In this document: positions 42,081-51,976 of the stretch, piece after piece
Position numbering within the stretch: position 1 is the first letter of the stretch
Layout: every line of letters begins with the position of its first letter
Assembly (NCBI GenBank): GCA_020048285.1
Contig: JAIFMU010000009.1
Span: 1 to 64,000, forward strand
From: a bacterium
Lineage (GTDB): Bacteria > Fibrobacterota > Chitinivibrionia > Chitinivibrionales > Chitinivibrionaceae
DNA: 64,000 nt
Direction: 5' to 3'
Notes under the pieces: model-generated
What the model saw: only the letters and a program-made list of their open reading frames with translations
What the model was told of the DNA's origin: nothing
Database searches by the model: none
Position numbers and translations under genes: made by a program

Positions 42081-42100
42081 GTGGTAACGACAGATACCAC
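42081..42100. promoter_or_regulatory. Dyad GTGGTA-N8-TACCAC, copy 2
   Basis: A perfect 6-bp dyad with spacer ACGACAGA, about 100 bases upstream of the TIGR02147 gene. It shares TGGTAAC and AGATACCA with copy 1, so each divergent gene has one site at a like distance. Confidence 0.5.
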
Positions 42101-42198
42101 TCGGATGGATTATCTGTTTTTATTCGGTGCGCAGTGGCAATTTTATGAACATATTGTTATACTAGACGCGCTCATTAGAGCAAATGAAAGGAGCACGT

Positions 42199-43071
42199 AT
42201 GCTCTCAGGAAAACAGATAGTTGATAATCTTTATATGTATGATGACTACAGACTCTTTCTGCAGGAGTGGTTTGCTGCGAAACGGCTCGAACGAGATTCG
42301 TTCTCTATGCGTGAATTTTCTACGCGGGCAGGGTTTGCGGCTCACAACTTTTGTAATTATCTCATGAAAGGGGAGCGGAATTGTTCTGTCGAATCGGCGC
42401 GAAAACTGGCCGTGGCAATCGGTTTGAAAAGTCGTGCGGCGGATTTTTTTGAAAACCTTGTGCTTTATACGCAGTCGGAGACGTCGGCAGATCGCGATTT
42501 TTACTACGCCAAGATGCGCCAGTGTAACAAAGCTTCCCGTTTCAAAAATCTCGAACTAGAGCAGTTCCCTTTTTATGAACACTGGTACTACCCGGTGTTG
42601 CGGGAACTTATGGTTATTAGTGTGTGGGAAGGAGATATGCAGAAACTATGCGATCTCGTATACCCGAAAATTACCGTTTCTGAAACAGCGCAGGCTGTTG
42701 AATTTCTACTTGCCACTGGCATGGTTATTAAAGGCGAAAACGGAATCTATGCACTTCCTCATATAATTGTCACATCGGAACAGGTTCCGGTTTATATCAA
42801 GAAAAAATCTCGCCGCGATGTACTGCTGAAAGGTGCTGATGTCATTGATCTTGTTCATCCCACAGAAAAATATCTCGCCTATTCCACCGTATCAATGAGT
42901 TCGTCGTGTTTTCACGATGTGCGTAAGATTCTCGATGATGCCCGTGAGACTGTATTGGCGAGAATCGCTACTGACACTGATCAAGATGTTGTGTACGAAG
43001 TTGTTTTTCAGATGTTTCCCGTATCGCGGAACAGTAAAAAATCTTCAAAATCGAAAGGAGGCCACGTATGA
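42199..43071 (+). CDS. TIGR02147-family protein
   Basis: 290 residues, starting MLSGKQIVDNLYMYDDYRLF. The N-terminal part (FSMREFSTRAGFAAHNFCNYLMKGERN) looks like a Cro/XRE-type helix-turn-helix, then the family core FPFYEHWYYPVLRELM. TIGR02147 is a paralogous family best known from Fibrobacter; members are thought to be regulators often placed before secreted protein genes, as here. ATG at 42199 was chosen for AAAGGAG upstream. It overlaps the lipoprotein gene by four bases. Confidence 0.85.
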   Translation: MLSGKQIVDNLYMYDDYRLFLQEWFAAKRLERDSFSMREFSTRAGFAAHNFCNYLMKGERNCSVESARKLAVAIGLKSRAADFFENLVLYTQSETSADRDFYYAKMRQCNKASRFKNLELEQFPFYEHWYYPVLRELMVISVWEGDMQKLCDLVYPKITVSETAQAVEFLLATGMVIKGENGIYALPHIIVTSEQVPVYIKKKSRRDVLLKGADVIDLVHPTEKYLAYSTVSMSSSCFHDVRKILDDARETVLARIATDTDQDVVYEVVFQMFPVSRNSKKSSKSKGGHV

Positions 43072-44603
43072 AAGTGGTTTCCCAAATACTGAGCCTTGCT
43101 ATAGTTTTTATTCTTGGTTGTTCTGCACCAACTTCGGTAGCAGGCGGTTCAGATAATCCCGACTTTGCCATTGGAATTGCCATGACCAGCGATGGGAAAC
43201 CTGCGGTAGGCGCGCGAATTGAATGTGCATCAAGTACCTATAACCCAATCAACGGTTCTTCGGGAAATCTTGTTGTGGCGACAACTGATTCCAAGGGACG
43301 CTATGCTCTTCAGCTTCCGGGAAAAGGGAACATAACAATCACCATCTATGAACCAACTTCGTGTGAAAGGGCAATCGGCGGTACTATCAATACGACCACT
43401 AGCGATACTATAGTCGTTGACACGCTGAAAACTTCCGCGCCGGCTTCGATTACCTTGCTTGTTGCCGACACGATTGCTCATTCAGGTGGATACATCGAGG
43501 GAACATCAATCAAATTTGGTGAAGCTACAAAACCTTCCACTGTGCCGGGGTACAATGAAATTACCATTGACTCCATTCCGGCGGGAAAAGTTCCCGTGAT
43601 TAATTTGATTGTTCCCAAAGAGGAATCACCAGTTCAAGTGGTGGGCTCATTCTCCATTGTATCGGGAAGTTCTACTGAACTGGTGGCTCAGCCTCAGAGT
43701 TCTTCGGCTAAACCGGTTTGGAAAATCCGCATGGCAGTGGGAATTCGTTCTGCGCTCTATGACGCTCAGAACGTGGATTCTATGGTGCGCGCTCAGATCC
43801 AGCGTATTAATGATTCATTACAAGATACTCGTCTTAATGGAACGCTTCTTTTTGCGATAGACACCTTGTTTGCGTTCACGGGCACCTCTGCTGACCTGAC
43901 GGTTCCTATACCCAATAAGGAGTTAACTCTAATAGTAACTGATGAGTTCACCAATGATTTTGCTGAATTTTCGATGAAAAAGCTCTCTATTCTACATACA
44001 CCCACAGGGGCAACGCGATCGTCGCTGTTTACACCTCAAGGAGACTATTCGTTAGTGCGGGCACTCATGCTGTCGCGCGGATGTTTTGATCGATATGGTG
44101 CAACCGTTGATTCCGCAAAAAATCCTCTGACTAATCGCAATTACGGGTATAGTTCTAACTATGCCACTCTTGCAAAAGGGTTTATACTTACTGACTATGA
44201 TATTTTCTTTTTAAATCGAGCGGCTAAGCATCCGTCATATGTGGAATCCGTTCTTGTGGGAAATTCTCCTGATACACTTGGTTTTTCGGTGATGAAAAAT
44301 GGTGTTCCAGTAGTGGGGTGGAAAGTGGAATTGTATGGTGTTCCCTATGGTCTGCGTTCGGTTAATTCTGCGATAACATTCTCCGGCGTAACCAATAGCA
44401 ATGGTGAGTATCACATTGGTTCGAGGCCGTTTTCGTATGGTGTCGTCTATCCACTTCAGTATGGTGCATTTGTGTGCCGATTTTCGAAAGATGCGGAAGA
44501 GTTTTGGCAGTGGGTTTCATTTGAAGCATTTGGCGAATACGGCGTTCGAACAGCTACTACGATAGTGGGGACAAAACAGTTGTACCCTATCTATCTCCCC
44601 TGA
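43068..44603 (+). CDS. Lipoprotein with carboxypeptidase-regulatory-like domain
   Basis: 511 residues. The lipobox FILGC gives lipid attachment at C19. Residues about 30-110 form a CarboxypepD_reg-like beta domain (AIGIAMTSDGKPAVGARIECA, TDSKGRYALQLPG). The remainder is beta-rich without a recognised catalytic motif; a second such fold may lie at about 415-460 (VPVVGWKVELYG). Pairing with the TIGR02147 gene, with overlapping start and stop, is the typical Fibrobacter arrangement. It probably acts at the cell surface, function unknown. Confidence 0.75.
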   Translation: MKVVSQILSLAIVFILGCSAPTSVAGGSDNPDFAIGIAMTSDGKPAVGARIECASSTYNPINGSSGNLVVATTDSKGRYALQLPGKGNITITIYEPTSCERAIGGTINTTTSDTIVVDTLKTSAPASITLLVADTIAHSGGYIEGTSIKFGEATKPSTVPGYNEITIDSIPAGKVPVINLIVPKEESPVQVVGSFSIVSGSSTELVAQPQSSSAKPVWKIRMAVGIRSALYDAQNVDSMVRAQIQRINDSLQDTRLNGTLLFAIDTLFAFTGTSADLTVPIPNKELTLIVTDEFTNDFAEFSMKKLSILHTPTGATRSSLFTPQGDYSLVRALMLSRGCFDRYGATVDSAKNPLTNRNYGYSSNYATLAKGFILTDYDIFFLNRAAKHPSYVESVLVGNSPDTLGFSVMKNGVPVVGWKVELYGVPYGLRSVNSAITFSGVTNSNGEYHIGSRPFSYGVVYPLQYGAFVCRFSKDAEEFWQWVSFEAFGEYGVRTATTIVGTKQLYPIYLP

Positions 44604-44649
44604 AGTTAACTATGATCGTACTGATCGTTCAGGCAGAAATCTCTATTTC

Positions 44650-44684
44650 AATGCCACGATAGAGTTGTTATCGTGGCATTTTTT
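44650..44684 (+). terminator. Terminator of the TIGR02147-lipoprotein pair
   Basis: A 12-bp perfect stem (AATGCCACGATA with TATCGTGGCATT), a 7-base loop and a run of six T. It may also stop the convergent operon ending at 44733. Confidence 0.9.
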
Positions 44685-44732
44685 CAACTATACAAAAAAT
44701 TGCGGCGAGTTGCGTTCCGTCCGCATCTCTGT

Positions 44733-46466
44733 TTACACTGAATAGGCGCGATAATACCGTTCGATATCTTTGTACAGTTTAAGATTCGCCGCATCGTGAT
44801 CAAACTCGTCACTACTGCCATGATCATGATCCATTCCCGATAAATCATAGACATAGAGAGGCTCATTCACAAATGAGCAACGATCTGGACCTGCTAGTTC
44901 AATCATTCGCGAGTTCGTGATTGAATCGTGCCGTTCTGATAGCCAGTTGTTCGAAGTTCGATCGAGAAAGTATTCGATTTCAACTTTTGATGCAATTGAT
45001 CGATGACACGATCTCAGGGGGAGCCACGCGTTGCACGCAGAAAGTGCCCAGGGACGACTAAAATCACAGTTTTCTAGGCGGTTCAAGAGTGATTTTGCCA
45101 CGTTGTTTTCATTGTCGGGATAAGCAATAAACGATCCGGATGTTTTCAATATTCCTCTCGAGTACTCCCGATCCAAGCGTACAAGCACCTCATCTCCATT
45201 GAGAAAATCATCGCCATCGAGTTCGATAATCACCGAGTCTGATCCAGTGGTAAGTACATTGATTATGTTGTAAAAGTTGCGTGAAGCAAACCGGCGAAGA
45301 CGGTTTTTCACTAAGACAAAAGGGATGTTTTTATCGGCGAGGTATTGGAGAATTAATTCGGAAGAACGGTCGGCGGATCCATCGTCAACAATCGCAATGC
45401 CGATATCAAAATTACCCTTCTGCGCGACAATAGATTCAAGAGCGCGCACAATCTTGGACTCTTGATTGCGAAAACAGATTGAAAAAATGTAGCGGTTGTT
45501 CAGTGGTGTACCGTGCACAATATCAAGCGTTTCCCACGTATCAATTTCGGTCGAAGCGATTCGTGCTTCTTGTTTCTGGAGTGAATCTGCTCTGTTCACG
45601 GCGATATCCCTGACCATGTCCGCAGCGAATTGTTCAATGGTGAGAACCTCTTCGGAATCAGAAAGGCGAGAGCGAAGTACACCACCGAAGGAGTTTGCAC
45701 ACTGCAATTTTGCCGATTTCATCAGTTCAATAGTGGCATCGGATTCAAATGGAATGTAGAGAAGTGCCGATTTTTTCTGTTCAAGAAGTTCAAGGATCTG
45801 TTCTGAAGAGATTTCTTGGCGGAAATATTCACCCCACGCGGCGCTGGCGATCATGTGGCGAACATCGGTTTGAGTGCATTCATGGGTTCCTACTAAGCGA
45901 ATGCGCTGGTCGTTGTTTGTTGCAAGGAATGTTCGCCGGAACTGTTCAAATGGATTGGAGTCGAGAGGATCGACTTCGAATAGAATGTGAACCATCGCTG
46001 GCGAAACGCAGGGAAACCAACTGGAAGCACAAGCTATAACGTCTGTATACCACGCGGAATTGGCTGGGTCGAATGGTTTTCCCACGGCGGTAAACACATT
46101 GTGTCGCGTTGGGTCGGGAGTGATTGGCTCAACCGGAAATGGCAAGGATTTTCCGGGATAGGAAAATCCTAGTAGATCTTTGACAATTCGCTCCTGCATT
46201 GGGCCAAACCAGATGATCTGATCGGCAGTTTTGAGATAAGGGACGACTGCTCCGGTGAGTGTAAAGATCCAAAAAACGACATAGGTTGACGCAGGGATTT
46301 GTACCCGTTCGAGAAAGTCGATCGCCTGTTGGTTTCCCACACAGACAATGAGCACATCCGCAGTTCCTGTTGGCACTTCCACCGTCGAAAGGGGAGTGTA
46401 TGCCTTCACCTGTTCTGCGAAAGTAAGAGCCGGTGCAAAATGATTCGTTATAACTTCTATTTTCAT
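44733..46466 (-). CDS. Two-domain glycosyltransferase, paralogue 3 (GT-B-like half plus GT2)
   Basis: 577 residues. Residues 1-280 look like a GT-B-type Rossmann half (IEVITNHFAPALTFAEQ, TADVLIVCVGN). From about 315 a family-2 GT-A domain follows: NRYIFSICFRNQESKIVRAL, IAIVDDGSADRSSELIL, and the metal-binding DGDD in IELDGDDFLNGDE. The acceptor region has WLSERHDSITNSRMIELAG. Start chosen at 46466 for GGAGG. It is the last gene of the operon, and a paralogue of the genes at 46490 and 56186. It probably transfers a sugar to an exported product of the locus. Confidence 0.85.
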   Translation of the reverse strand: MKIEVITNHFAPALTFAEQVKAYTPLSTVEVPTGTADVLIVCVGNQQAIDFLERVQIPASTYVVFWIFTLTGAVVPYLKTADQIIWFGPMQERIVKDLLGFSYPGKSLPFPVEPITPDPTRHNVFTAVGKPFDPANSAWYTDVIACASSWFPCVSPAMVHILFEVDPLDSNPFEQFRRTFLATNNDQRIRLVGTHECTQTDVRHMIASAAWGEYFRQEISSEQILELLEQKKSALLYIPFESDATIELMKSAKLQCANSFGGVLRSRLSDSEEVLTIEQFAADMVRDIAVNRADSLQKQEARIASTEIDTWETLDIVHGTPLNNRYIFSICFRNQESKIVRALESIVAQKGNFDIGIAIVDDGSADRSSELILQYLADKNIPFVLVKNRLRRFASRNFYNIINVLTTGSDSVIIELDGDDFLNGDEVLVRLDREYSRGILKTSGSFIAYPDNENNVAKSLLNRLENCDFSRPWALSACNAWLPLRSCHRSIASKVEIEYFLDRTSNNWLSERHDSITNSRMIELAGPDRCSFVNEPLYVYDLSGMDHDHGSSDEFDHDAANLKLYKDIERYYRAYSV

Positions 46467-46489
46467 TTGTTCCTCCATTGGAAAAAGTA

Positions 46490-48217
46490 TTACCGCATTG
46501 AAAAGGGGCGGTAGAGGGTGTCGAGATTTTTGTACATTTTGATTTGTGTGGCATTTTTATCGTGAATGTCACTTCCGCCGTGAATATGATCATCCCCTGA
46601 AATATCATAGATATAGAGAATTTCTGGTACGACCACACAGTTCTCTGCTCCGGCTAATTCGATCACGCGGGATTGGGTAATAGAGTCGTGGCGACATTTA
46701 AGCCAATCTTTTGTCCGCCGTTCGAGAAAGTACTCTATCGAAAGTTGGCGCAGGAGTTTCAGTTTGCAACTTCGCAGCATGAGCCAGGAGTTGCAGGCAG
46801 AGATGTTCCACGGATGAGAAAAGTCCATTCGGTTTTGCTGATCCATGAACGATTGTCCCATGTCAGAATCTTCGGGAAGTGTCACCAAGCGACCGCTTGT
46901 TTTTAGAGCTCCCTTGGAATATTCCCGATCGAGCACTTCGAGCACATAGTCGCCGGCAAGGTAGTCGTCGCCGTCTAGTTCAATCAGGATTGACTCGTCG
47001 TCCACGGTGAGAAAATGGATTACATTGTAAAAGTTACGCGCGGTAAACCGACGTTTTTCATTAGTGACGAGCACAAAATCTATCTCTTTTTCGCGCAGGT
47101 GGTTTAGAATGAGTTCGCTGGATCCATCGGTGGAACAGTCGTCCACTATGGCAATCCCGTAGTCAAAATTTCCTCGCTGAATCAATATCGAATCAATTGC
47201 ACGAATGATTTTATCGTACTGATTTCTAAAGCAAATAGAAAAGATATACCGATTCGAAAGCGGCGAACCGTGGACAAAATTGAGCGTTTCTGCGGTGTCA
47301 ATTTCGGTGGTTCCTGCGAATGCCCTTTGAGCAGCCACAATTTCCTGACTCTGCTGAGCAAGGAGTAACAACTTGTGGGAAAACTGTTCGAAAGTGATCT
47401 GCTGGTGGCCATCGACAAGTTGTTGTCGCGACACGCCCACGCTTTCACTCGCCGAGGTCAATCCGCAATAGGCCATCTGTTCAAGGATCCAGTTGGAACG
47501 AAGGGGAAGATAAAATGCCTCGCAATCTTTGTTCTCGATTAAATCGCGAACTTGCTGTTCGGTCTTTTCGTGTACGAAATATTCGCCCACCATCGATGTG
47601 GCGATCATAGAAACAATTGCGTCGTTCGATAGCGTTTCGATGTCGATTATTTCTACCCGTGGATCGGCGTTCGGTTCTGCATATCTAGCCTGAACAAACC
47701 GAGCGAAGGCTCCCTTCTGTTCTTCTGGAACGGTAAACAGGACGCGGATTGTTCCATTTTCGGGACACCAAAACCAATTTTTTGCCATGACACAATCGCG
47801 GAACCACTGATCATTTTCATCGGTAAAGGATTGGGCACAGTAGAGAAACATATCGTTGCGTACGGTGGGGGTAGCAATCGGTACAATGGGCATTGGCACC
47901 GTTTCACCGCGATAGTTCAACTCGAGAATACCACTGATAAGATCTGATTGCAGTTGATTGCTCCACACAATGTAATCGGCGCATTTCAAGAAGGGAATCA
48001 GATCTTCCGACATGGTAACAACGAAAAAGACCACAAATTTTTCATTGGACAAATTTGTCTGTTTGAGAAATGCAATTGATTCCGGGGCATCGATCGCCAC
48101 AATGGTCATATCCGCTTTTCCCGAAGGTGTTTTCACCTGTTCAATGGGCAAATGTGGCGCCATTCCTGCGAACAGATACTCTGCGGAAGATGAGAATGAG
48201 CACATTTCTATACGCAT
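46490..48217 (-). CDS. Two-domain glycosyltransferase, paralogue 2
   Basis: 575 residues, same plan as its neighbour. An N-terminal Rossmann-like half (SAEYLFAGMAPHLPIEQ, KADMTIVAIDAPES) is followed by a GT2 domain with NRYIFSICFRNQYDKIIRAI, IAIVDDCSTDGSSELIL, and DGDD in IELDGDDYLAGD. The shared words NRYIFSICFRNQ and RNFYN identify the three paralogues. The start at 48217 follows AAAGGAGTAGTA; upstream in-frame codons belong to the acetyltransferase spacer. Located 23 bases upstream of paralogue 3, so duplicated in tandem. Confidence 0.87.
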   Translation of the reverse strand: MRIEMCSFSSSAEYLFAGMAPHLPIEQVKTPSGKADMTIVAIDAPESIAFLKQTNLSNEKFVVFFVVTMSEDLIPFLKCADYIVWSNQLQSDLISGILELNYRGETVPMPIVPIATPTVRNDMFLYCAQSFTDENDQWFRDCVMAKNWFWCPENGTIRVLFTVPEEQKGAFARFVQARYAEPNADPRVEIIDIETLSNDAIVSMIATSMVGEYFVHEKTEQQVRDLIENKDCEAFYLPLRSNWILEQMAYCGLTSASESVGVSRQQLVDGHQQITFEQFSHKLLLLAQQSQEIVAAQRAFAGTTEIDTAETLNFVHGSPLSNRYIFSICFRNQYDKIIRAIDSILIQRGNFDYGIAIVDDCSTDGSSELILNHLREKEIDFVLVTNEKRRFTARNFYNVIHFLTVDDESILIELDGDDYLAGDYVLEVLDREYSKGALKTSGRLVTLPEDSDMGQSFMDQQNRMDFSHPWNISACNSWLMLRSCKLKLLRQLSIEYFLERRTKDWLKCRHDSITQSRVIELAGAENCVVVPEILYIYDISGDDHIHGGSDIHDKNATQIKMYKNLDTLYRPFSMR

Positions 48218-48227
48218 TACTACTCCT

Positions 48228-49364
48228 TTAGAATAAGTCTGTTGACCAAAGATATGGTGACTTTTCCGGCACCAGTTGTTCTGCCAGTTCCGCGTTGTTG
48301 CACCTGATTGAACCGGTGGGATCAATCAAAAGATCGTCTAGTGCGCGATACCCGTGCAACAGTTGGGAAAGATTCTGTTGAGGAACCGAGAATTGTTGAT
48401 CACTGTGGCGATCTTCCAGCGTGAGAACTCCTCTGGAACAGACCAGTGTTACCGACCCAAGGTCAGTGATGATCTGAAGTTCACCGGTGTACTCTTCACT
48501 AAGGTTTAAACGAATCCGTTCCTGCACTTCGAGGCGAAGTTTTTCCATCAGCGGTTTCAGGTTGCAGATTCGCGTCATCCCCATACCGTTTTGCGGATAT
48601 TCGGTGGCAACAGTGCACCCGTACCGGCGAATGAACCGCGCGAAGGGGTGAAGATCGGGAAGGAAAAAGTGAATGTCACCGAAATCGCGTGAAGGAATCT
48701 GGTCGAGTTTTTTCAGTTCATCCATGATCACGTAGTAGAGCGAATTGTCAAGTGTTTCGATTTCGCACACGTTCAAGACTGTTTCATTGCGATCGTAGAC
48801 AACATAGGCAAGTAGTTCTTTTTTCTCATTTTCAATGAGAAAGTGATCTGCTTTCGAGTAGAGTTCTGCGCCGCGGGCAAATCCCCAGAAAAACTCGCGG
48901 GTGCGCACAAATGATCCGGTCTGATCGGCGTTGTTGCGGTTGTAGAGCGCGAGCACATTTTCAAAGTCATCCACGTCGATTGGGCGAATGGTCAACCCTT
49001 CGCGATTGACTGCCACGTCGTGGATAAATTCATAATCCAACGTGTACTTGATCTGCGGAAGTGACACAGCAAAGCCGAATTTGTGGTAGAAATGAGGAAT
49101 TCCCAGTAGGGTGGAAATATCAAATCCTTCGCTGGCCATCCAGTCGATCGTGTCGTTCATAAGGAGTTTCATATATCCTTTTTTCTGATGCTGTTCCGGT
49201 GTGCGAACATACCCGATACCGCCGGTTCTCACCGGGGAAGTTCCCAGTCTGACCGTGAAATCCGTCACGGCCAGTGCGGAAATCTCTTCGTCGTTCAGGT
49301 AGAGATAGCGATGAAAATTCCGACCTTCAGAAACCGTTTTTACGCTCATATTTTCAGGAAGCAT
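48228..49364 (-). CDS. Eis-like GNAT acetyltransferase
   Basis: 378 residues. An N-terminal GNAT domain has the acetyl-CoA loop TPEQHQKKGYMKLLMNDTI (the R/Q-x-x-G-x-A-like site) and LLGIPHFYHKFGF. A second GNAT-like region covers about 145-260. The C-terminal 110 residues are of the sterol-carrier-like type (LVCSRGVLTLEDRHSDQQF), as in Eis enzymes that acetylate amines on drugs, peptides or sugars. GGAGGATCT precedes the ATG. It lies within the glycosylation-export operon, so amino-sugar or peptide acetylation is possible. Confidence 0.8.
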   Translation of the reverse strand: MLPENMSVKTVSEGRNFHRYLYLNDEEISALAVTDFTVRLGTSPVRTGGIGYVRTPEQHQKKGYMKLLMNDTIDWMASEGFDISTLLGIPHFYHKFGFAVSLPQIKYTLDYEFIHDVAVNREGLTIRPIDVDDFENVLALYNRNNADQTGSFVRTREFFWGFARGAELYSKADHFLIENEKKELLAYVVYDRNETVLNVCEIETLDNSLYYVIMDELKKLDQIPSRDFGDIHFFLPDLHPFARFIRRYGCTVATEYPQNGMGMTRICNLKPLMEKLRLEVQERIRLNLSEEYTGELQIITDLGSVTLVCSRGVLTLEDRHSDQQFSVPQQNLSQLLHGYRALDDLLIDPTGSIRCNNAELAEQLVPEKSPYLWSTDLF

Positions 49365-49421
49365 AGATCCTCCGCTGTTCGTTGTTTACTGTTATCGTCC
49401 TGTGATGTTGACCCGATGGTA

Positions 49422-50168
49422 TTAGAAATTATTCACTGTCCGCAGATCTATATCGGTGTTGCCGATGATCCGCGAAATGAGTTGCCAGTAGTAGTCCGGA
49501 TCGAGTTCGATATCTGCCAGAAGCGCGTCCCACTCTTCGTGCTTTTGGTCGTTGAACTCGATATCCCACGAACTGACAATCACGTTGGTAATGCCCGATT
49601 CGGCGATCCAGTTGCGTATGCTTTCATATCGTTTCAGAGGAACTGCAATAGATAGATCGAACGGTTTTCCCCCGCGAAGATCAGCAAGCGCAGCCAGTAG
49701 ATCGGCAATGTCCGAAGGTTCCACCGATGTCTCTTTGGGATTGGGCCAGTTCATCGCCTTGAGCACGAACCGGATATTTTCATACTGGTCGCACTGTTTG
49801 AGAAACACCTCTTCGAGAAAGGCCAGTTTTTCCCGGAATTGATCATAGGTAGCAAACTCGTTTCCTTCGGGATTTTCACTCTCCATAAAGTTGTGATTGC
49901 TCACGAGGTCGTACTTGTTGTCGTAGACCTTGCGAAGTGGAGTTTCGGGGCCACAGACCGCGGAATACTCTTTAACCACTTTTCCAAAGCCCATGTTTTC
50001 CAGTCGCCAGTAGTGTTCAAACCGGCTGTTCAAAATCTCGGTAATACTCTGCCACCGCTTGATGCCAAAGTTGTCCAGCGGTGAATTGATATTTTTAAGT
50101 CCGTAGAGCCAAAGGGCACCACCGACCTGACAAAAACTTCCGAGACTGATAACTGCATCGTATTTCAT
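49422..50168 (-). CDS. DUF1796-family putative cysteine-peptidase-like protein
   Basis: 248 residues. The N-terminus YDAVISLGSFCQVGGALWLYG and SPLDNFGIKRWQSI are the signature of DUF1796 (putative papain-like cysteine peptidase); the candidate nucleophile is the cysteine in GSFCQ. The ATG at 50168 was chosen for AAAGGGTGA. Members are often found beside glycosyltransferases. Role in the locus unknown: processing an exported polypeptide or modifying sugars are both possible. Confidence 0.78.
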   Translation of the reverse strand: MKYDAVISLGSFCQVGGALWLYGLKNINSPLDNFGIKRWQSITEILNSRFEHYWRLENMGFGKVVKEYSAVCGPETPLRKVYDNKYDLVSNHNFMESENPEGNEFATYDQFREKLAFLEEVFLKQCDQYENIRFVLKAMNWPNPKETSVEPSDIADLLAALADLRGGKPFDLSIAVPLKRYESIRNWIAESGITNVIVSSWDIEFNDQKHEEWDALLADIELDPDYYWQLISRIIGNTDIDLRTVNNF

Positions 50169-50272
50169 ATATTTCACCCTTTCATTACACTCTTCCCAAA
50201 CGATTCAATGATTCCGCTATTCAACGAAATGTCATTGTGTCACTCTGCTGTTGTATCGCAGGATCGTTCCGT

Positions 50273-51976
50273 TCACGATTCACTGGTCATAAACAGATTG
50301 TAGAAATTTTTCTTGTTCGTCATAAGTTCTTCGTAGGTTCCCGATTCGACCACTTCGCCATTTTCAAGAACGTAAATAGTGTCACACTCGCGCACATTGG
50401 ACAGTCGATGAGCCACGGTGATCGCTGTTTTGCTCTGGCGCAGTTGTTTCAAAGTTTCAAGAACAAGATGTTCCGTTTTTCCATCTAGCGCCGAAGTTGC
50501 TTCATCAAAAATGAGCAGTTCCGCATTTTTCGCGATTGCGCGCGCCAAAAAGAGCCGTTGCCGTTCTCCTCCTGAAAGCGATTCGTCCGTGACTTTCGCA
50601 TTGAGTCCCCCTTCGAGCCGGGAGAGTATCTCGTCCATCTGCACGGAGTGACAGATCTCCAAAATCTGCTTGTCGCTGTATTTTTTCAAGGGATCGATAT
50701 TATCCCGTACCGTCCCGATAAAGCAGAGCGAATCCTGCCCGAGATAGGAGATTGTATCGCGCAGTGAATCGTTTTCAAAGGCGGAGATTGCCGTTCCCCC
50801 GATGGTGATATTCCCTTCGTACTGGTGGTGCAGTTTGAGTAGAAGCGAGAGCAACGTCGATTTTCCACATCCCGTGTGTCCCACGATACCAACGTGTTTC
50901 CCCTTGGGGATTCGCACTGTAACCCCTTTGAGAATTATTCGTTCCGGGTTGTAGGAGAAGGAAACATTATTGATTTCGATATCTCCAGAAATGCCGGCAC
51001 ATTTGAGTTTCCCTGTCGGTTCCGGCTTGGTGTGATTCAAATCTTTCAGCAGTTTAGCCCCGGCCATCCCTGTTTGAATTCCGGTGAAACAGAGAGTAAT
51101 GTTCACGATCGGCGTGAGAAGTAGATAGACCACGGAGGTGAACGCCGACATCATACCCAGCGAGTATTCACCGCCTTGAACTTTCACGAGAACGATATAG
51201 AGAATAATCGCGTACCCCAGTGATCCTAAGGGTTGGTTCAGAAACATAATCATATAGTTCAGAATATCGTGGAACCATAGGGTGTGCTTTTGGCGGCCCT
51301 GAATGTTTCCAAACTCTTTCATCTTGGCATTTTCAAGACCCAAAATCTTCACTTCGCGAAAGGCCCCAATGGATCCCCAGAGAAACCCGTAGGACTCGGT
51401 GTTGATACGTCCGTACTTTTCCGCTACGGCAAAGTATATCGGTTTCCAAAAGAGGTTCCAGGCGAAATAGATTCCGATCATAACGGCGTAGATTTTGAGA
51501 TACCACGGCGCAATGATGTAGCAACCAACCGCCATGAGAACAATCTGTACCATATTGGTGGCGGTCATGACTAACTCTTTGAGTCCCAGAGCTACCGAAT
51601 CGGTGTCTCGAACAATCAGTTTAGAGAGTTCCCCCGAATTGCTGTCGTTGTAAAAGCTATAGGGAAAGCGGAGTGCTTTATCTACAAGGCGCACTTTGAT
51701 CCGCGATGACAGTTTGAAGTGAATATGTGATCCCACGGTTTCAATCATCACGTCGAGAAACAGGGTAAATCCCAACAGAGCCACCAGTAGTCCGATGATT
51801 TTGAGAAGAACCATAACGTCAAAGCTCACGAACAACCGGTCAAAGACCGCCGGCATGAGCAAGAGGTTTAGAAATATATAAAACACTTTCGCACAGGAAA
51901 GAAGAACCATCGTCAGCAGTGGAATTGCCGCGTGTCGCAAGGTCGGCGCATATTTCAATAGATAGATAAAGTTCAT
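50273..51976 (-). CDS. ABC exporter, membrane and ATPase domains (second)
   Basis: 567 residues. Six membrane helices lie in residues 1-310, with no N-terminal C39 peptidase domain. The ATPase domain has Walker A VGHTGCGKSTLL, signature LSGGERQRLFLARA, Walker B LLIFDEATSALD, and the H-loop VAHRLSNV. It forms, probably as a heterodimer with the product of 54480-56177, the energy unit of a type-I-like secretion system with the adaptor and TolC-like genes next to it. It overlaps the upstream gene by four bases. Confidence 0.9.
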   Translation of the reverse strand: MNFIYLLKYAPTLRHAAIPLLTMVLLSCAKVFYIFLNLLLMPAVFDRLFVSFDVMVLLKIIGLLVALLGFTLFLDVMIETVGSHIHFKLSSRIKVRLVDKALRFPYSFYNDSNSGELSKLIVRDTDSVALGLKELVMTATNMVQIVLMAVGCYIIAPWYLKIYAVMIGIYFAWNLFWKPIYFAVAEKYGRINTESYGFLWGSIGAFREVKILGLENAKMKEFGNIQGRQKHTLWFHDILNYMIMFLNQPLGSLGYAIILYIVLVKVQGGEYSLGMMSAFTSVVYLLLTPIVNITLCFTGIQTGMAGAKLLKDLNHTKPEPTGKLKCAGISGDIEINNVSFSYNPERIILKGVTVRIPKGKHVGIVGHTGCGKSTLLSLLLKLHHQYEGNITIGGTAISAFENDSLRDTISYLGQDSLCFIGTVRDNIDPLKKYSDKQILEICHSVQMDEILSRLEGGLNAKVTDESLSGGERQRLFLARAIAKNAELLIFDEATSALDGKTEHLVLETLKQLRQSKTAITVAHRLSNVRECDTIYVLENGEVVESGTYEELMTNKKNFYNLFMTSES

